This document shows positions 1-7,016 of a stretch of 11,404 nucleotides of DNA, piece by piece; within the stretch, counting starts at the first letter, position 1; each line of letters begins with the position of its first letter. This DNA comes from Ahrensia sp. (GTDB taxonomy: Bacteria > Pseudomonadota > Alphaproteobacteria > Rhizobiales > Rhizobiaceae), in assembly GCA_024639025.1 (NCBI GenBank), contig JAHEJF010000021.1, positions 1-11,404 on the forward strand. Direction: 5' to 3'. The position numbers and the translations under genes are program-made. Under the pieces are notes generated by a model. It did not search any database. It saw only the letters and a program-made list of their open reading frames with translations, and was not told the DNA's origin.

Positions 1-291
1 AATAAGAAGTTCGCCGGAGCCTTCTACGGCCAAGCGCAACTCAATGCGTTGTGGAGCTCCCTCTTGGGGGGTTCTTGTCTCCTCCAACATCCAGCTGCCC
101 TGCAGTGCTGTTTGCGCGTCAAAACCGGTCAGGTCCTGAATTGGGCACAATTTTGCCACTGCAAGCTTCAGCCAGCCGCTTGCACGTTCAGCACTCGCGG
201 TGGGCGACATCGCGAAAACAAAGAAATAAAGACAAATTACAAATAAGTTGGATAGCAGAAGCAGAAAACACTTCCGTGGTTGCCGCGCCAT
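1..291 (-). CDS. Secreted protein of unknown function, N-terminal part only (runs off the left edge)
   Basis: Reading leftward from an ATG at 291-289, the frame stays open for 97 codons to base 1, so the C-terminus lies outside the window. The N-terminus is a textbook Sec signal peptide: a basic start (MARQPRK), a hydrophobic core at about residues 8-27 (FLLLLSN, then FVICLYFFVFA), and a likely signal peptidase I site after TASA (residue 34, next residue E35). The visible mature part includes SGWLKLAVAKLCP and a strand-like stretch RIELRLAVEGSGELLI at the edge. I do not recognise the family. There is no strong Shine-Dalgarno upstream of 291; ATG at 210 is an alternative start but would remove the signal peptide. 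A stop in this frame at 345-343 limits the 5' extension. That this is a gene rests on the coherent signal peptide and the long open frame; the function is unknown. Confidence 0.6.
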   Translation of the reverse strand, partial: MARQPRKCFLLLLSNLFVICLYFFVFAMSPTASAERASGWLKLAVAKLCPIQDLTGFDAQTALQGSWMLEETRTPQEGAPQRIELRLAVEGSGELLI

Positions 292-459
292 GCGGGATTT
301 CAAACTGATATTTTTGCGCCAACTTTTTTGCAATGGCTTCTCTCAGATCAACCGGGAATACTTGGTACTTGGCTCGTCCAGGATCATGCCTACCATAAAA
401 GGGCACTGTCAGCGCAACTTGATCGTTTTGGAGGCGGTTCACATTTTTCCGGGGCGGCT

Positions 460-534
460 GAGAAAAATCCCTTCAAGAATTTCAATGCATCTCCCGAGAT
501 CATCCGCCTGGCAGTGATGCTGTTTGTTCGGTTT
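460..534 (+). pseudogene. Remnant of an IS6-family transposase (N-terminal scrap)
   Basis: About 25 codons in one frame read EKNPFKNFNASPEIIRLA and then VMLFVRF. This resembles the conserved start of rhizobial IS6-family transposases (NPFK.F..SPEIIRLAVMLYVRFPLSLR). After VRF the resemblance stops: the expected PLSLRNVEDLL is replaced by unrelated sequence, and no DDE catalytic region follows. The IS end may lie near 402, where GGCACTGT resembles IS6 terminal repeats, but this is uncertain. The copy must be inactive. It marks an old insertion and deletion just upstream of the catabolic operon. The family assignment is from memory of the family consensus. Confidence 0.55.
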
Positions 535-898
535 AGATTCCGCCATTCAGCGGCAAACACAGACTGGTTCGAATTAGTCTGGCAGCACCCATTATTGAAT
601 AAGACCATCAATAACGGATTACGTATTCGAGCGTTCTATAATGCCCTTGGCGGTGACTGTTTTGAGCGATAGATCTCTTTCGACCTTTCAATGCGAAAAG
701 GAGAGCGGACCTACCGCATTTTGGCTAGGCGAATTATCACTGGGCTGGTATTGAAGTATCGATGTTGGGAGTATTTTGTCATCAAGGAACCCCAGACAAC
801 AGCTCCATGCAGCTCAAACCATTTTGCACTGACAATGACCTTGATCTAACTGGCTTCCGGTCCCAATACAGCTGATGACGAACAAGACAGGAGAAGTT
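535..898. other. Non-coding stretch upstream of the isomerase operon
   Basis: I see no convincing gene here; the open frames are short and have no family features. The operon's promoter should lie here. The best match I found is TTGCAC (824-829), 17 bp, TAACTG (847-852), a weak candidate with a poor -10. A segment at 701-720 (gagagcggacctaccgcatt) resembles the AGCGGAC repeat core found again at 8360-8448. An AGGAG Shine-Dalgarno at 889-893 serves the ATG at 899. Confidence 0.4.
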
Positions 899-2287
899 AT
901 GTCTCAGAAGATTGGTATTCTGCCGCTCGCGCGTCCGACATTCGATGTTTCATACGCCGAGGAAAAGCTTCAGGAAGTGCTCGATATTCTCAAGCAAACT
1001 GGCAATAAAATCGTCGGTTCGTTTGAATTGCTCATGGACGAAGAAACCGCCAGGGCAAGTCTCGAGGACCTGAGACCCGAAAACATTGACCACCTGTTGG
1101 TACTACAACTTACCTTTACTGATGCGTCAATCGTTGTTCAGGCGGGTCAGAAACTGCAATGCCCTCTTTCAATCTGGTCCATTCCTGAACCACGATCCGG
1201 GAAGCGGCTTCGCCTTAATTCGTTTTGCGGCTTGAACCTGGCCAGTCATGCTTTGGGATTGAACGAGCGCGCGTTTTCCTGGTTCTACAAAGACCCGACA
1301 ACCACGCGCGTTGCAGAAATTAGTGGCCTGTTTGAAGGCAACAATAAAGCAGGAAGATTGAGCGGAAAAACCTTGGATAATGTTCCAAATGAGCCGGGAG
1401 AGCAGATCTTTGCGGCTTTGAAGGGAAAACGAATTGCCAGAATTGGTGAGCATCCAACTGGATTTGATACCTGCGCATACGACAAGTCCAAGATGAAGCA
1501 ACTATCGGGCGTCAATTTGGATGAATTGGAGCTGGAAACGCTATTTGATGCGGCAAATGGCGTTGATGAAGTCGATCTGAAAGTTGTAAAACAAAGCGCT
1601 GAAAAGTCCCTGAAGGGGCTGGATGATGTCAATCAATCAGAACTTGATAAGTCCCTGAAATTGAAGGTTGCCCTGGATCAAATCAGATCGTCAGGGAAAT
1701 ATGATGCGTTCGCGATACGGTGTTGGCCGGAAACATTTACAGAATATGGCGGCGCGGTATGTGGCCCTGTTTCCATGATGGGTGAAGCGCGTATACCCTG
1801 TGCATGTGAAGCCGATGTTTATGGCGCCTTAACACAAATCATATTGCAAGAAGTGGCCAATGCCCCGGTGTTTCTGACCGATCTTGTGGATGTTGATACC
1901 AATGATGGCACGGGCGTTGTTTGGCATTGCGGCCAGGCGCCCCTGTCGATGTGTGCAACCACCACTGCCGACGCAACTATTCACACAAATCGCAAAATGC
2001 CACTGCTATATGAGTTCCCTCTCAAACCGGGCCCGGTGACTTTCATGCGAATTTCCCAGGCATTTGGAGAAGTCAAAATGGTGATGAGTTTGGGCCATAT
2101 GCTGGAGAAACTAATGGCATTTACGGGTACATCTGGTGTATTTGAATTTGAGAATGCAGCCGATGAATCACTCAATAGAATCATTTCTTCCGGGTTGGAG
2201 CACCATATGGCTCTTGCATATGGAGATCATCGTCCTGCGCTTCGCAGCGTCGCCAAGGCAATGAAACTTCCTGTTCTTGAAATCTAG
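899..2287 (+). CDS. FucI/AraA-type sugar isomerase (COG2407-like)
   Basis: Predicted cytoplasmic aldose-ketose isomerase of the L-fucose/L-arabinose isomerase superfamily, 462 residues. The conserved centre and C-terminus are visible: YGGAVCGPVSMMGEARIPC at about 283-301, then CEADVYGALT with E304 and D306, LTDLVDVD with D328, D331 and D333, and WHCGQAPL with H343. The EHHMALAYGDH stretch near 434-444 gives a late histidine that may complete the metal site seen in FucI. The length fits the short COG2407 branch rather than the roughly 590-residue E. coli FucI. I chose ATG 899 because AGGAG at 889-893 sits 5 bp upstream; ATG 875 would add eight residues without such a site. It is the first gene of a four-gene operon; the following kinase and aldolase imply that it makes a ketose for phosphorylation and cleavage. 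The substrate cannot be read from the sequence: 6-deoxyhexose or sulfoquinovose are the main candidates. Confidence 0.82.
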   Translation: MSQKIGILPLARPTFDVSYAEEKLQEVLDILKQTGNKIVGSFELLMDEETARASLEDLRPENIDHLLVLQLTFTDASIVVQAGQKLQCPLSIWSIPEPRSGKRLRLNSFCGLNLASHALGLNERAFSWFYKDPTTTRVAEISGLFEGNNKAGRLSGKTLDNVPNEPGEQIFAALKGKRIARIGEHPTGFDTCAYDKSKMKQLSGVNLDELELETLFDAANGVDEVDLKVVKQSAEKSLKGLDDVNQSELDKSLKLKVALDQIRSSGKYDAFAIRCWPETFTEYGGAVCGPVSMMGEARIPCACEADVYGALTQIILQEVANAPVFLTDLVDVDTNDGTGVVWHCGQAPLSMCATTTADATIHTNRKMPLLYEFPLKPGPVTFMRISQAFGEVKMVMSLGHMLEKLMAFTGTSGVFEFENAADESLNRIISSGLEHHMALAYGDHRPALRSVAKAMKLPVLEI

Positions 2288-2362
2288 TTTGGCACCTGGA
2301 TCGATGGACTTCCCAACAAACGTCAGGCTAATGAGCGAATACTTATCGTTAGGGTCATTGAA

Positions 2363-3307
2363 TTGAGTAATTTGCAAAGCGGTCGACTAGACGGACAAGC
2401 AGCCCATTGCGTTGCAACGGTCGGATTAGCAGTTGTGGACCATGTTTATCAGCTGGAGAAAATTCCGACTAAGGCAGAGAAACACTTTGCAGCAACTCAA
2501 CAGGATATGGTTGGCGGTATAGCGGCCAATGCCGCGTTGGCAATAGCTGCTCTTGGCGGCCGGTCAAAACTGTTTACGCGCGTTGGTGATGACCCTGCAG
2601 GTAGTTTTGTGATCGATGTCCTGCGAGGGTCAGGCGTTGAAACAGATTGTGTAGAAATCGTTGCAGGTCAAAAAACGGCTTCATCTGCCGTAATGTTGGA
2701 TCAAGACGGCGAGCGCATGATCGTAAACTACAAACCTGCAGATCTATTTGCCAGCCCTCCCCAATCTGCTGACCTGGATCTGGCAGAAATTGGTGCGGTG
2801 CTCGGCGATCTGCGATGGGTTGCTGGTACCAAAACTGTGTTCGCTTCAGCGAGCAAACTGAATATCCCGACCGTGCTGGATTTTGATCTCGCTCCTGATG
2901 ATGTTTCTGAGGCGATATTGAGAAACACTTCCCACATTGTTTTCGCTGAAGCGGCTCTTAAAAAGTTTGCCCGCAATGTCGATTTGTCGGCAGCACTGCG
3001 CGAAGTTAATTCCAAGCATCCCCATATCAGTCTTGCAGTTACTGCCGGTGCCGAAGGCATCTTACATTTGAACAAAGACGGTCGAATCGAGCACATAGAA
3101 TCTCGAGCAGTTTCTGTCATTTCAACGCTTGGAGCCGGCGACATATTTCACGGTGCTGTTGCATTGGCCCTGATGGAAGGTAAGAGCTTCGAACAAGCTC
3201 TTCATTTTGCCAACGATGTCGCCGCAGTGAAGATATCCAAACCTGCCAAGGAAACAAACTTACCAACCCGATCTGAAGTTGAAGAATTACAAAGGAAATT
3301 CCAATGA
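2363..3307 (+). CDS. PfkB-family sugar kinase, YihV (sulfofructose kinase)-like
   Basis: Ribokinase/PfkB-fold ATP-dependent sugar kinase, 314 residues. The first signature is VGGIAANAA at 50-58. The catalytic anion hole and base are in STLGAGDIFHG, with D260 as the expected base; S254 replaces the aspartate usual in DTxGAGD. From memory of E. coli YihV, many segments align: IPTKAEK with LPTESGK, GERMIVNYKPADL with GERIIINYPSPDL, GDLRW with ADVRW, and TVLDFDLAPDDVSE with TVLDGDITPQDISE. The YihV residues I recall as contacting the sulfonate (K27, N109, R138) correspond to K40, N122 and R151. The start must be TTG at 2363: no ATG lies in frame after the preceding stop at 2287, the PfkB fold begins by about residue 15, and AGGG at 2351-2354 is well spaced. 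The gene ends in an ATGA overlap with the aldolase. PfkB membership is firm; sulfofructose specificity is inference. Confidence 0.85.
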   Translation: MSNLQSGRLDGQAAHCVATVGLAVVDHVYQLEKIPTKAEKHFAATQQDMVGGIAANAALAIAALGGRSKLFTRVGDDPAGSFVIDVLRGSGVETDCVEIVAGQKTASSAVMLDQDGERMIVNYKPADLFASPPQSADLDLAEIGAVLGDLRWVAGTKTVFASASKLNIPTVLDFDLAPDDVSEAILRNTSHIVFAEAALKKFARNVDLSAALREVNSKHPHISLAVTAGAEGILHLNKDGRIEHIESRAVSVISTLGAGDIFHGAVALALMEGKSFEQALHFANDVAAVKISKPAKETNLPTRSEVEELQRKFQ

Positions 3308-4356
3308 CAAAGTTAAGCGCCGGAAAATTTTGGGGTCTTCGCCGCTTGGCGAATGAAGACGGGCACTTCACAATGCTAGCAGTCGATCAACGACCTCCTA
3401 TCAAGCAGGTTGTCAGCGACAGACGTGGTGAATCCACGCCGCGATTTGAAGATATTCGTAATGTCAAAAAGACAATGATGGAGGTGCTGGCACCGCATTC
3501 CTCAGCTGTTTTGGCTGATCCAACCTATGCATTGACGGATGCCATGAATATTTTGCAACCGCACCATGGTCTGGTTGTGACATTGGAAGATTCTCTATTC
3601 ACAGAAACTGAAAACGGCAGAACCTCTAAGGCGATCGATGACTGGTCGGTTGAGAAAATCAAAAAAGTTGGAGGCGACGCTGTCAAAGTTTTAACTTGGT
3701 ATCGACCAGATCAATCAGAGGCGACACGCACTGCTCAAAAGGATTTTACAAAACGTGTTGGTGAAGCCTGCGCTGAGCATGACATCCCGTTTTTGTTGGA
3801 GTTCCTGGTCTATCCGTTCAAGGGCGATCAAAACCACACAACGGACTATGTCGAACAACAGGGCAAGCGTGCCGACCACGTCATACGGACCGTTGAAGAG
3901 TTTTCTGGTCCAGAATTTGGCGTCGACATATTCAAGCTGGAAAGTCCGATACCAGCTGCTGACGTTCCCGCTCCTGACGGTGACAGCGATGCTGTGTCAC
4001 AGTGCAAAACGTATTTTGATGAACTCGGCAAGGCATCGGGGCGGCCTTGGGTCATGTTGTCTGCGGGAGCTACCAAGCCCGCATTCAAAAATGTGATGCA
4101 TTACGCCTATCAAGCAGGGGCAAGTGGATTTTTAGCTGGTCGCGCAATCTGGTGGGACGACTTTCAAGCTTTCCCTGATTTGGATGCGATGAAGCAAGGT
4201 ATGGCAAACAACGCCGTCCCTTACATGAATGAGCTGGCGACCATGACCTCATCCAATGCAACGCCTTGGAACAAGCACCCACTTTATGACGGCGATCCGG
4301 GTCCAGCTGGGGCCAACGAAAAGAACTTTGCAAAATGGTATGGAGATCGGTCTTAA
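3304..4356 (+). CDS. Class I aldolase, LacD/YihT family (ketose-1-phosphate or 1,6-bisphosphate-type aldolase)
   Basis: Predicted Schiff-base aldolase (350 residues) that would split the phosphorylated ketose from the kinase into dihydroxyacetone phosphate and a three-carbon aldehyde. Visible motifs: FTMLAVDQRP (22-31), matching FAMLAVDQRE of E. coli YihT; GGDAVKVLTWYRPD with K128; VDIFKLESP with K211 at the place of the YihT Schiff-base lysine K193; and WVMLSAGATKPAF then GASGFLAGRAIWW with R280 matching YihT R253. The YihT comparison is from memory. The protein is longer than YihT (about 290 residues) because of insertions near 170-200 and a C-terminal tail after about 315. Translation is coupled to the kinase (ATGA, 4-bp overlap), and AGGAAA lies just upstream. 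In a sulfo-EMP route the aldehyde would be sulfolactaldehyde; in a deoxy-sugar route, lactaldehyde. Tagatose-bisphosphate aldolase (LacD) annotation is the likely automatic call and may mislead. Confidence 0.83.
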   Translation: MTKLSAGKFWGLRRLANEDGHFTMLAVDQRPPIKQVVSDRRGESTPRFEDIRNVKKTMMEVLAPHSSAVLADPTYALTDAMNILQPHHGLVVTLEDSLFTETENGRTSKAIDDWSVEKIKKVGGDAVKVLTWYRPDQSEATRTAQKDFTKRVGEACAEHDIPFLLEFLVYPFKGDQNHTTDYVEQQGKRADHVIRTVEEFSGPEFGVDIFKLESPIPAADVPAPDGDSDAVSQCKTYFDELGKASGRPWVMLSAGATKPAFKNVMHYAYQAGASGFLAGRAIWWDDFQAFPDLDAMKQGMANNAVPYMNELATMTSSNATPWNKHPLYDGDPGPAGANEKNFAKWYGDRS

Positions 4357-4424
4357 AAGCCACGACATTCATCAAAGCAACCGTTGTGACGTCTTTTAAA
4401 ACATAACGAATAACAGGCCGGAAC

Positions 4425-5843
4425 ATGTTTGATGGACTAAAAGCAATAGTTGGCGAAAATGGTTGGCGCAACCGTGAGAATGCTCAGCGTTATTTCGAAG
4501 ATCCCCGTGATCGTTTTCATGGTCTTAGCCAATTGGTTGTTCTGCCTAAATCAACAGAACAGGTCGCCGAGATCGTTACATTCTGCGCATCAAACCGAAT
4601 TGGTATTGTGCCCTACAGTGGTGGTACGGGCGTCGTTGCAGGGCAATTGTCGATAGACCGAGAAGACAATGTTTTGCTGTCGCTTGAGCGTATGGATGCA
4701 GTGCGGGAAGTCGCGTTGGATGATGGTGTGATCGTCGTCGAAGCAGGATGCATTCTTGCCGATATCCAGAGTGCTGCCGACGAAGCGGGAATGGTATTTC
4801 CACTAAGCATGGCATCAGAGGGCAGCTGTCGCATTGGTGGGAACCTCGCAACAAACGCGGGCGGTATCCAAGTGCTACGCTATGGTAATGCGCGCGATCT
4901 TTGCCTCGGCATTGAGGCCATAATGCCCGATGGTTCGATCCTGCGGGAACTTGCTGCCCTGCGCAAGAACTCCACCGGCTATGATATGCGACATCTGTTG
5001 ATTGGCAGCGAGGGAACGCTCGGTATCATCACAGCGGCAACGTTGCAGTTGAAACAGAAAAATCCGGAAAATCTGACAGTGTTGTGTGCGCTGTCAACGC
5101 CTGCTGATGCAGTTTCCCTGTTGCATCAATTGCGAGCGGATGTGGGTGATGTACTTTCGGCGTTTGAGCTTTTGAGCCATGTTGGGCTCGAAATTCTAGA
5201 GAGAATATTTCCCAATGAAATATCTCCGTTCAGCGAGCCGCATGACTGGTATGTACTGATTGAGGCGGCAGGTGCCGTTGGCCTTCGTGACAAGTTGGAG
5301 CAAGCACTTGGGGATACGATAGAATCCAGCTTGGTGTTGGATGCCGTCGTCGCTGAATCTGAATCACAGCGTGACGCACTTTGGCGTTTACGCGAAATGA
5401 TGCCGGAAGCAAATCGATTGTCGGGAGCGATTTGCAATAGTGATACATCGGTACCAATCAGCAAGATTGAAGCATTTATCGATGAAACGGTAAGGGCGCT
5501 CGCTGCAATTGATTCAGCGCTGACCATAAATTGTTACGGTCATGTGGGTGATGGAAATATTCACTGCAATGTCTTTCCACCACCGGGCCTCAGCAAGGCC
5601 GAAATGCTTGATAAACAGGCCGACAAGATTGAATCCATACGAATGGCTATCAATGAGACAACCCATTCGTGTAATGGTTCGATCAGCGCCGAACATGGTA
5701 TCGGGCGATTAAAAGTCACCGATTTACAGCACTATGGCAGCGCGGCAAAGCTGACTGTTATGCGACAGATCAAGTCAGCACTCGATCCACATAACATCAT
5801 GAATCCGGGCGCTTTATTTCCCTTGGAGGAGGTCAGCAATTAA
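4425..5843 (+). CDS. GlcD/D2HGDH-type FAD-linked 2-hydroxyacid dehydrogenase
   Basis: Flavoprotein of the VAO/PCMH superfamily (472 residues) that would oxidise a 2-hydroxyacid to a 2-oxoacid and pass electrons to the respiratory chain or another carrier. The FAD_binding_4 part carries PYSGGTGVVAGQ (63-74) and IGGNLATNAGG (137-147). The FAD-oxidase C-terminal part carries GHVGDGNIH (372-380; H373 and H380 likely metal or substrate ligands), EHGIG (423-427) and DPHNIMNPG (454-462). There is no fused Fe-S domain and no signal peptide, so it resembles a lone GlcD, D-lactate or D-2-hydroxyglutarate dehydrogenase. It starts 68 bp after the aldolase with only a weak ribosome site (ggccgg) and no hairpin between, so it probably belongs to the same operon. 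Context suggests oxidation of the three-carbon acid from the aldolase step: sulfolactate (as proposed for GlcD-like SlcD) or D-lactate. The exact substrate is inference. Confidence 0.85.
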   Translation: MFDGLKAIVGENGWRNRENAQRYFEDPRDRFHGLSQLVVLPKSTEQVAEIVTFCASNRIGIVPYSGGTGVVAGQLSIDREDNVLLSLERMDAVREVALDDGVIVVEAGCILADIQSAADEAGMVFPLSMASEGSCRIGGNLATNAGGIQVLRYGNARDLCLGIEAIMPDGSILRELAALRKNSTGYDMRHLLIGSEGTLGIITAATLQLKQKNPENLTVLCALSTPADAVSLLHQLRADVGDVLSAFELLSHVGLEILERIFPNEISPFSEPHDWYVLIEAAGAVGLRDKLEQALGDTIESSLVLDAVVAESESQRDALWRLREMMPEANRLSGAICNSDTSVPISKIEAFIDETVRALAAIDSALTINCYGHVGDGNIHCNVFPPPGLSKAEMLDKQADKIESIRMAINETTHSCNGSISAEHGIGRLKVTDLQHYGSAAKLTVMRQIKSALDPHNIMNPGALFPLEEVSN

Positions 5844-6055
5844 AAGAAGGAAATGGGGCTCTGCTTGACCAAATTGAACCAACCTCTGTTTGCAAGATGC
5901 AACGGCTCCTTTTGCCGCGTCGAGCTGCCACCACTGAGCGAGCGTGGTGAATGTCATTGATGGGCTCGGAACGGACGTCTGGCTCAGAAGCTACATGGAC
6001 ACGACTTCAGCACTATTGATGACTACCCTGCACCCTGACAATTCGAGAACGCAAT
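5844..6055. other. Intergenic region between the catabolic operon and the convergent minus-strand gene
   Basis: No gene is visible. An inverted repeat, CACCAC (5929-5934) with GTGGTG (5944-5949) around a 9-base loop, could fold into a short hairpin between the two convergent transcription units. It has no T-run, so calling it a terminator would be weak. Confidence 0.3.
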
Positions 6056-6454
6056 TCAGCGATCAAAGCCGGCCGCTGGCTCGTCAAGCCAAACAACGGG
6101 AATAGTAAGGCCGGCGTTTTCAATCGCCGAAGAAACTGCATCATCCCTTGGGCCAAGAAAAGTCAATCGGAGGAGCTTCACCGTAGACTGCAATTCGGTC
6201 ATTTCAGGCCACTGGTACGCAATTTTGTGGTGTTCAATCCAAGCCTCACCATCCGCATAAACGATTATTGCTGCGGCCTTGTTATCCTTTCGGTCGACAA
6301 AAAACCTGTAAGACAGAACTCCCATATGCCCGTTGTCTTCGGTCCGTTTGGCCAGAGCGCTAATGGCCTCGACAAATTCGTCCGGCGATTTTACTAACTC
6401 GTACTCGTTGAAGTTTGTAATGCTCGTGCTGCTATGCACACGCCTTCTCCCCAT
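6056..6454 (-). CDS. Small protein, possibly dimeric alpha/beta barrel (ABM-like monooxygenase fold)
   Basis: A 132-residue cytoplasmic protein with no signal or membrane segment. The central part (about 43-75: MGVLSYRFFVDRKDNKAAAI, then a stretch with YADGEAWIEHH) has the strand, acidic turn and helix-with-histidine pattern of antibiotic biosynthesis monooxygenase (ABM, ferredoxin-like) domains. There, small proteins act on quinones, haem or aromatic substrates. The match is by pattern only and could be wrong. The ATG at 6454 has no good ribosome site; a GTG at 6439-6437 lies 7 bases after GGAG and gives a 127-residue product that may be the true start. It lies downstream of the HxlR gene on the same strand, about 120 bp away, which fits a role in the same oxidative or electrophile response. 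Function is otherwise unknown. Confidence 0.6.
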   Translation of the reverse strand: MGRRRVHSSTSITNFNEYELVKSPDEFVEAISALAKRTEDNGHMGVLSYRFFVDRKDNKAAAIIVYADGEAWIEHHKIAYQWPEMTELQSTVKLLRLTFLGPRDDAVSSAIENAGLTIPVVWLDEPAAGFDR

Positions 6455-6546
6455 GACCCAAAAGTTCTACAATGCTAGACAAGAAGCACAGCATTTTCAA
6501 ATGCGGCTTTGGGCTCAGAGCAGCCATACGTTGTATACTGCACCAA

Positions 6547-6572
6547 GGTCTGCTCTGCGGACAAAGCAGACC
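6547..6572 (-). terminator. Perfect 8-bp stem just after the HxlR stop
   Basis: GGTCTGCT (6547-6554) pairs exactly with AGCAGACC (6565-6572) around a 10-base loop, starting two bases after the HxlR stop codon at 6577-6575. Position and stem fit a terminator or 3' stabilising hairpin. There is no T-run on the minus-strand side, so efficient intrinsic termination is doubtful. Confidence 0.4.
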
Positions 6573-6574
6573 TG

Positions 6575-6913
6575 CTATTGCTCTGTTTCCGGCAGTTTGT
6601 CAGCGTTCACCATTGCCCATTCATGCATTGTTTGTAACAGGGGTATCAAGCTCTGACCCAATGGCGTCAGGCTGTATTCGACATGCGGAGGAATGGATTT
6701 GAAGTCTCTACGCTCAACGAAACCAGCCTCCTGCAACTCGGTCAACTGCCGCGTTAGTGTGCGGTGTGTAATAGCACCAAGGTGTCGTTGAAGTTCATTA
6801 AAGCGGAATGTTCGCTGCGCCAACCAATAAATCACCAACAGTTTCCATCGCCCTGAGATGGCCGATACTAGAGGCTCTATGCGGCATTCCTCACCAGGTG
6901 GAAGTTGACCCAT
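6575..6913 (-). CDS. HxlR-family winged-helix transcriptional regulator
   Basis: A 112-residue DNA-binding regulator. The N-terminus has the family's conserved cysteine (C10, in GEECRIEP), followed by SAISGRWKLLVIYWL (17-31), helix 2-3 with FNELQRHLGAITHRTLTRQL (positions 38-57), and the wing PPHVEYSLTPLGQSL (75-89). HxlR proteins usually act as dimers and often sense aldehydes, quinones or reactive oxygen/chlorine/nitrogen species through cysteines; C10 is the only cysteine here. Start support: AGGA lies 8 bases upstream of the ATG at 6913. It is divergent from the globin gene, with a 103-bp intergenic region, so it most likely controls the globin/DUF5519 pair and perhaps itself. The effector is not deducible. 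Confidence 0.92.
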   Translation of the reverse strand: MGQLPPGEECRIEPLVSAISGRWKLLVIYWLAQRTFRFNELQRHLGAITHRTLTRQLTELQEAGFVERRDFKSIPPHVEYSLTPLGQSLIPLLQTMHEWAMVNADKLPETEQ

Positions 6914-7016
6914 TGTGGTATCCTAAATGACCGTACTTGTTGTTATGATCTTGTAAAATTAAATAGATGCCAAATCACAGAAACACAATAGAGATCACAC
7001 AAGATCTCCCTAGAGA
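6914..7016. promoter_or_regulatory. Divergent HxlR/globin intergenic region with an inverted repeat
   Basis: This 103-bp AT-rich spacer must hold promoters for both directions. GAGATC (6991-6996) and GATCTC (7003-7008) form an exact inverted repeat with a 6-base spacer, ending 8 bases before the globin ATG. A site so placed would block globin transcription or translation initiation, fitting repression by the adjacent HxlR protein. HxlR binding there is inference. No -10/-35 pair with standard spacing stood out. Confidence 0.4.

Noticed and set aside
188..442. Minus-strand open frame of 84 codons (contains PVDLREAIAKKLAQKYQFEI)
   Set aside because: The first 60 residues look somewhat protein-like and could be the end of a gene cut by the IS6 scrap, but the tail runs out of frame through the signal peptide of the better-supported gene at 1-291, and I recognise no family.
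280..672. Plus-strand open frame of 130 codons
   Set aside because: Only the short segment at 460-534 resembles a known protein (IS6 transposase); the sequence on either side has no features, so the whole frame is not a gene.
875..898. ATG at 875 as isomerase start
   Set aside because: The eight extra residues lack a ribosome site, whereas AGGAG is correctly spaced for ATG 899.
1169..1632. Overlapping minus-strand open frames inside the isomerase gene
   Set aside because: Antisense shadows, rich in Ser and low-complexity stretches, opposite a gene with clear conserved motifs.
2728..3144. 138-codon minus-strand frame inside the kinase gene
   Set aside because: Antisense shadow of the PfkB gene; the product is Ser/Ala/Arg-rich and shows no fold.
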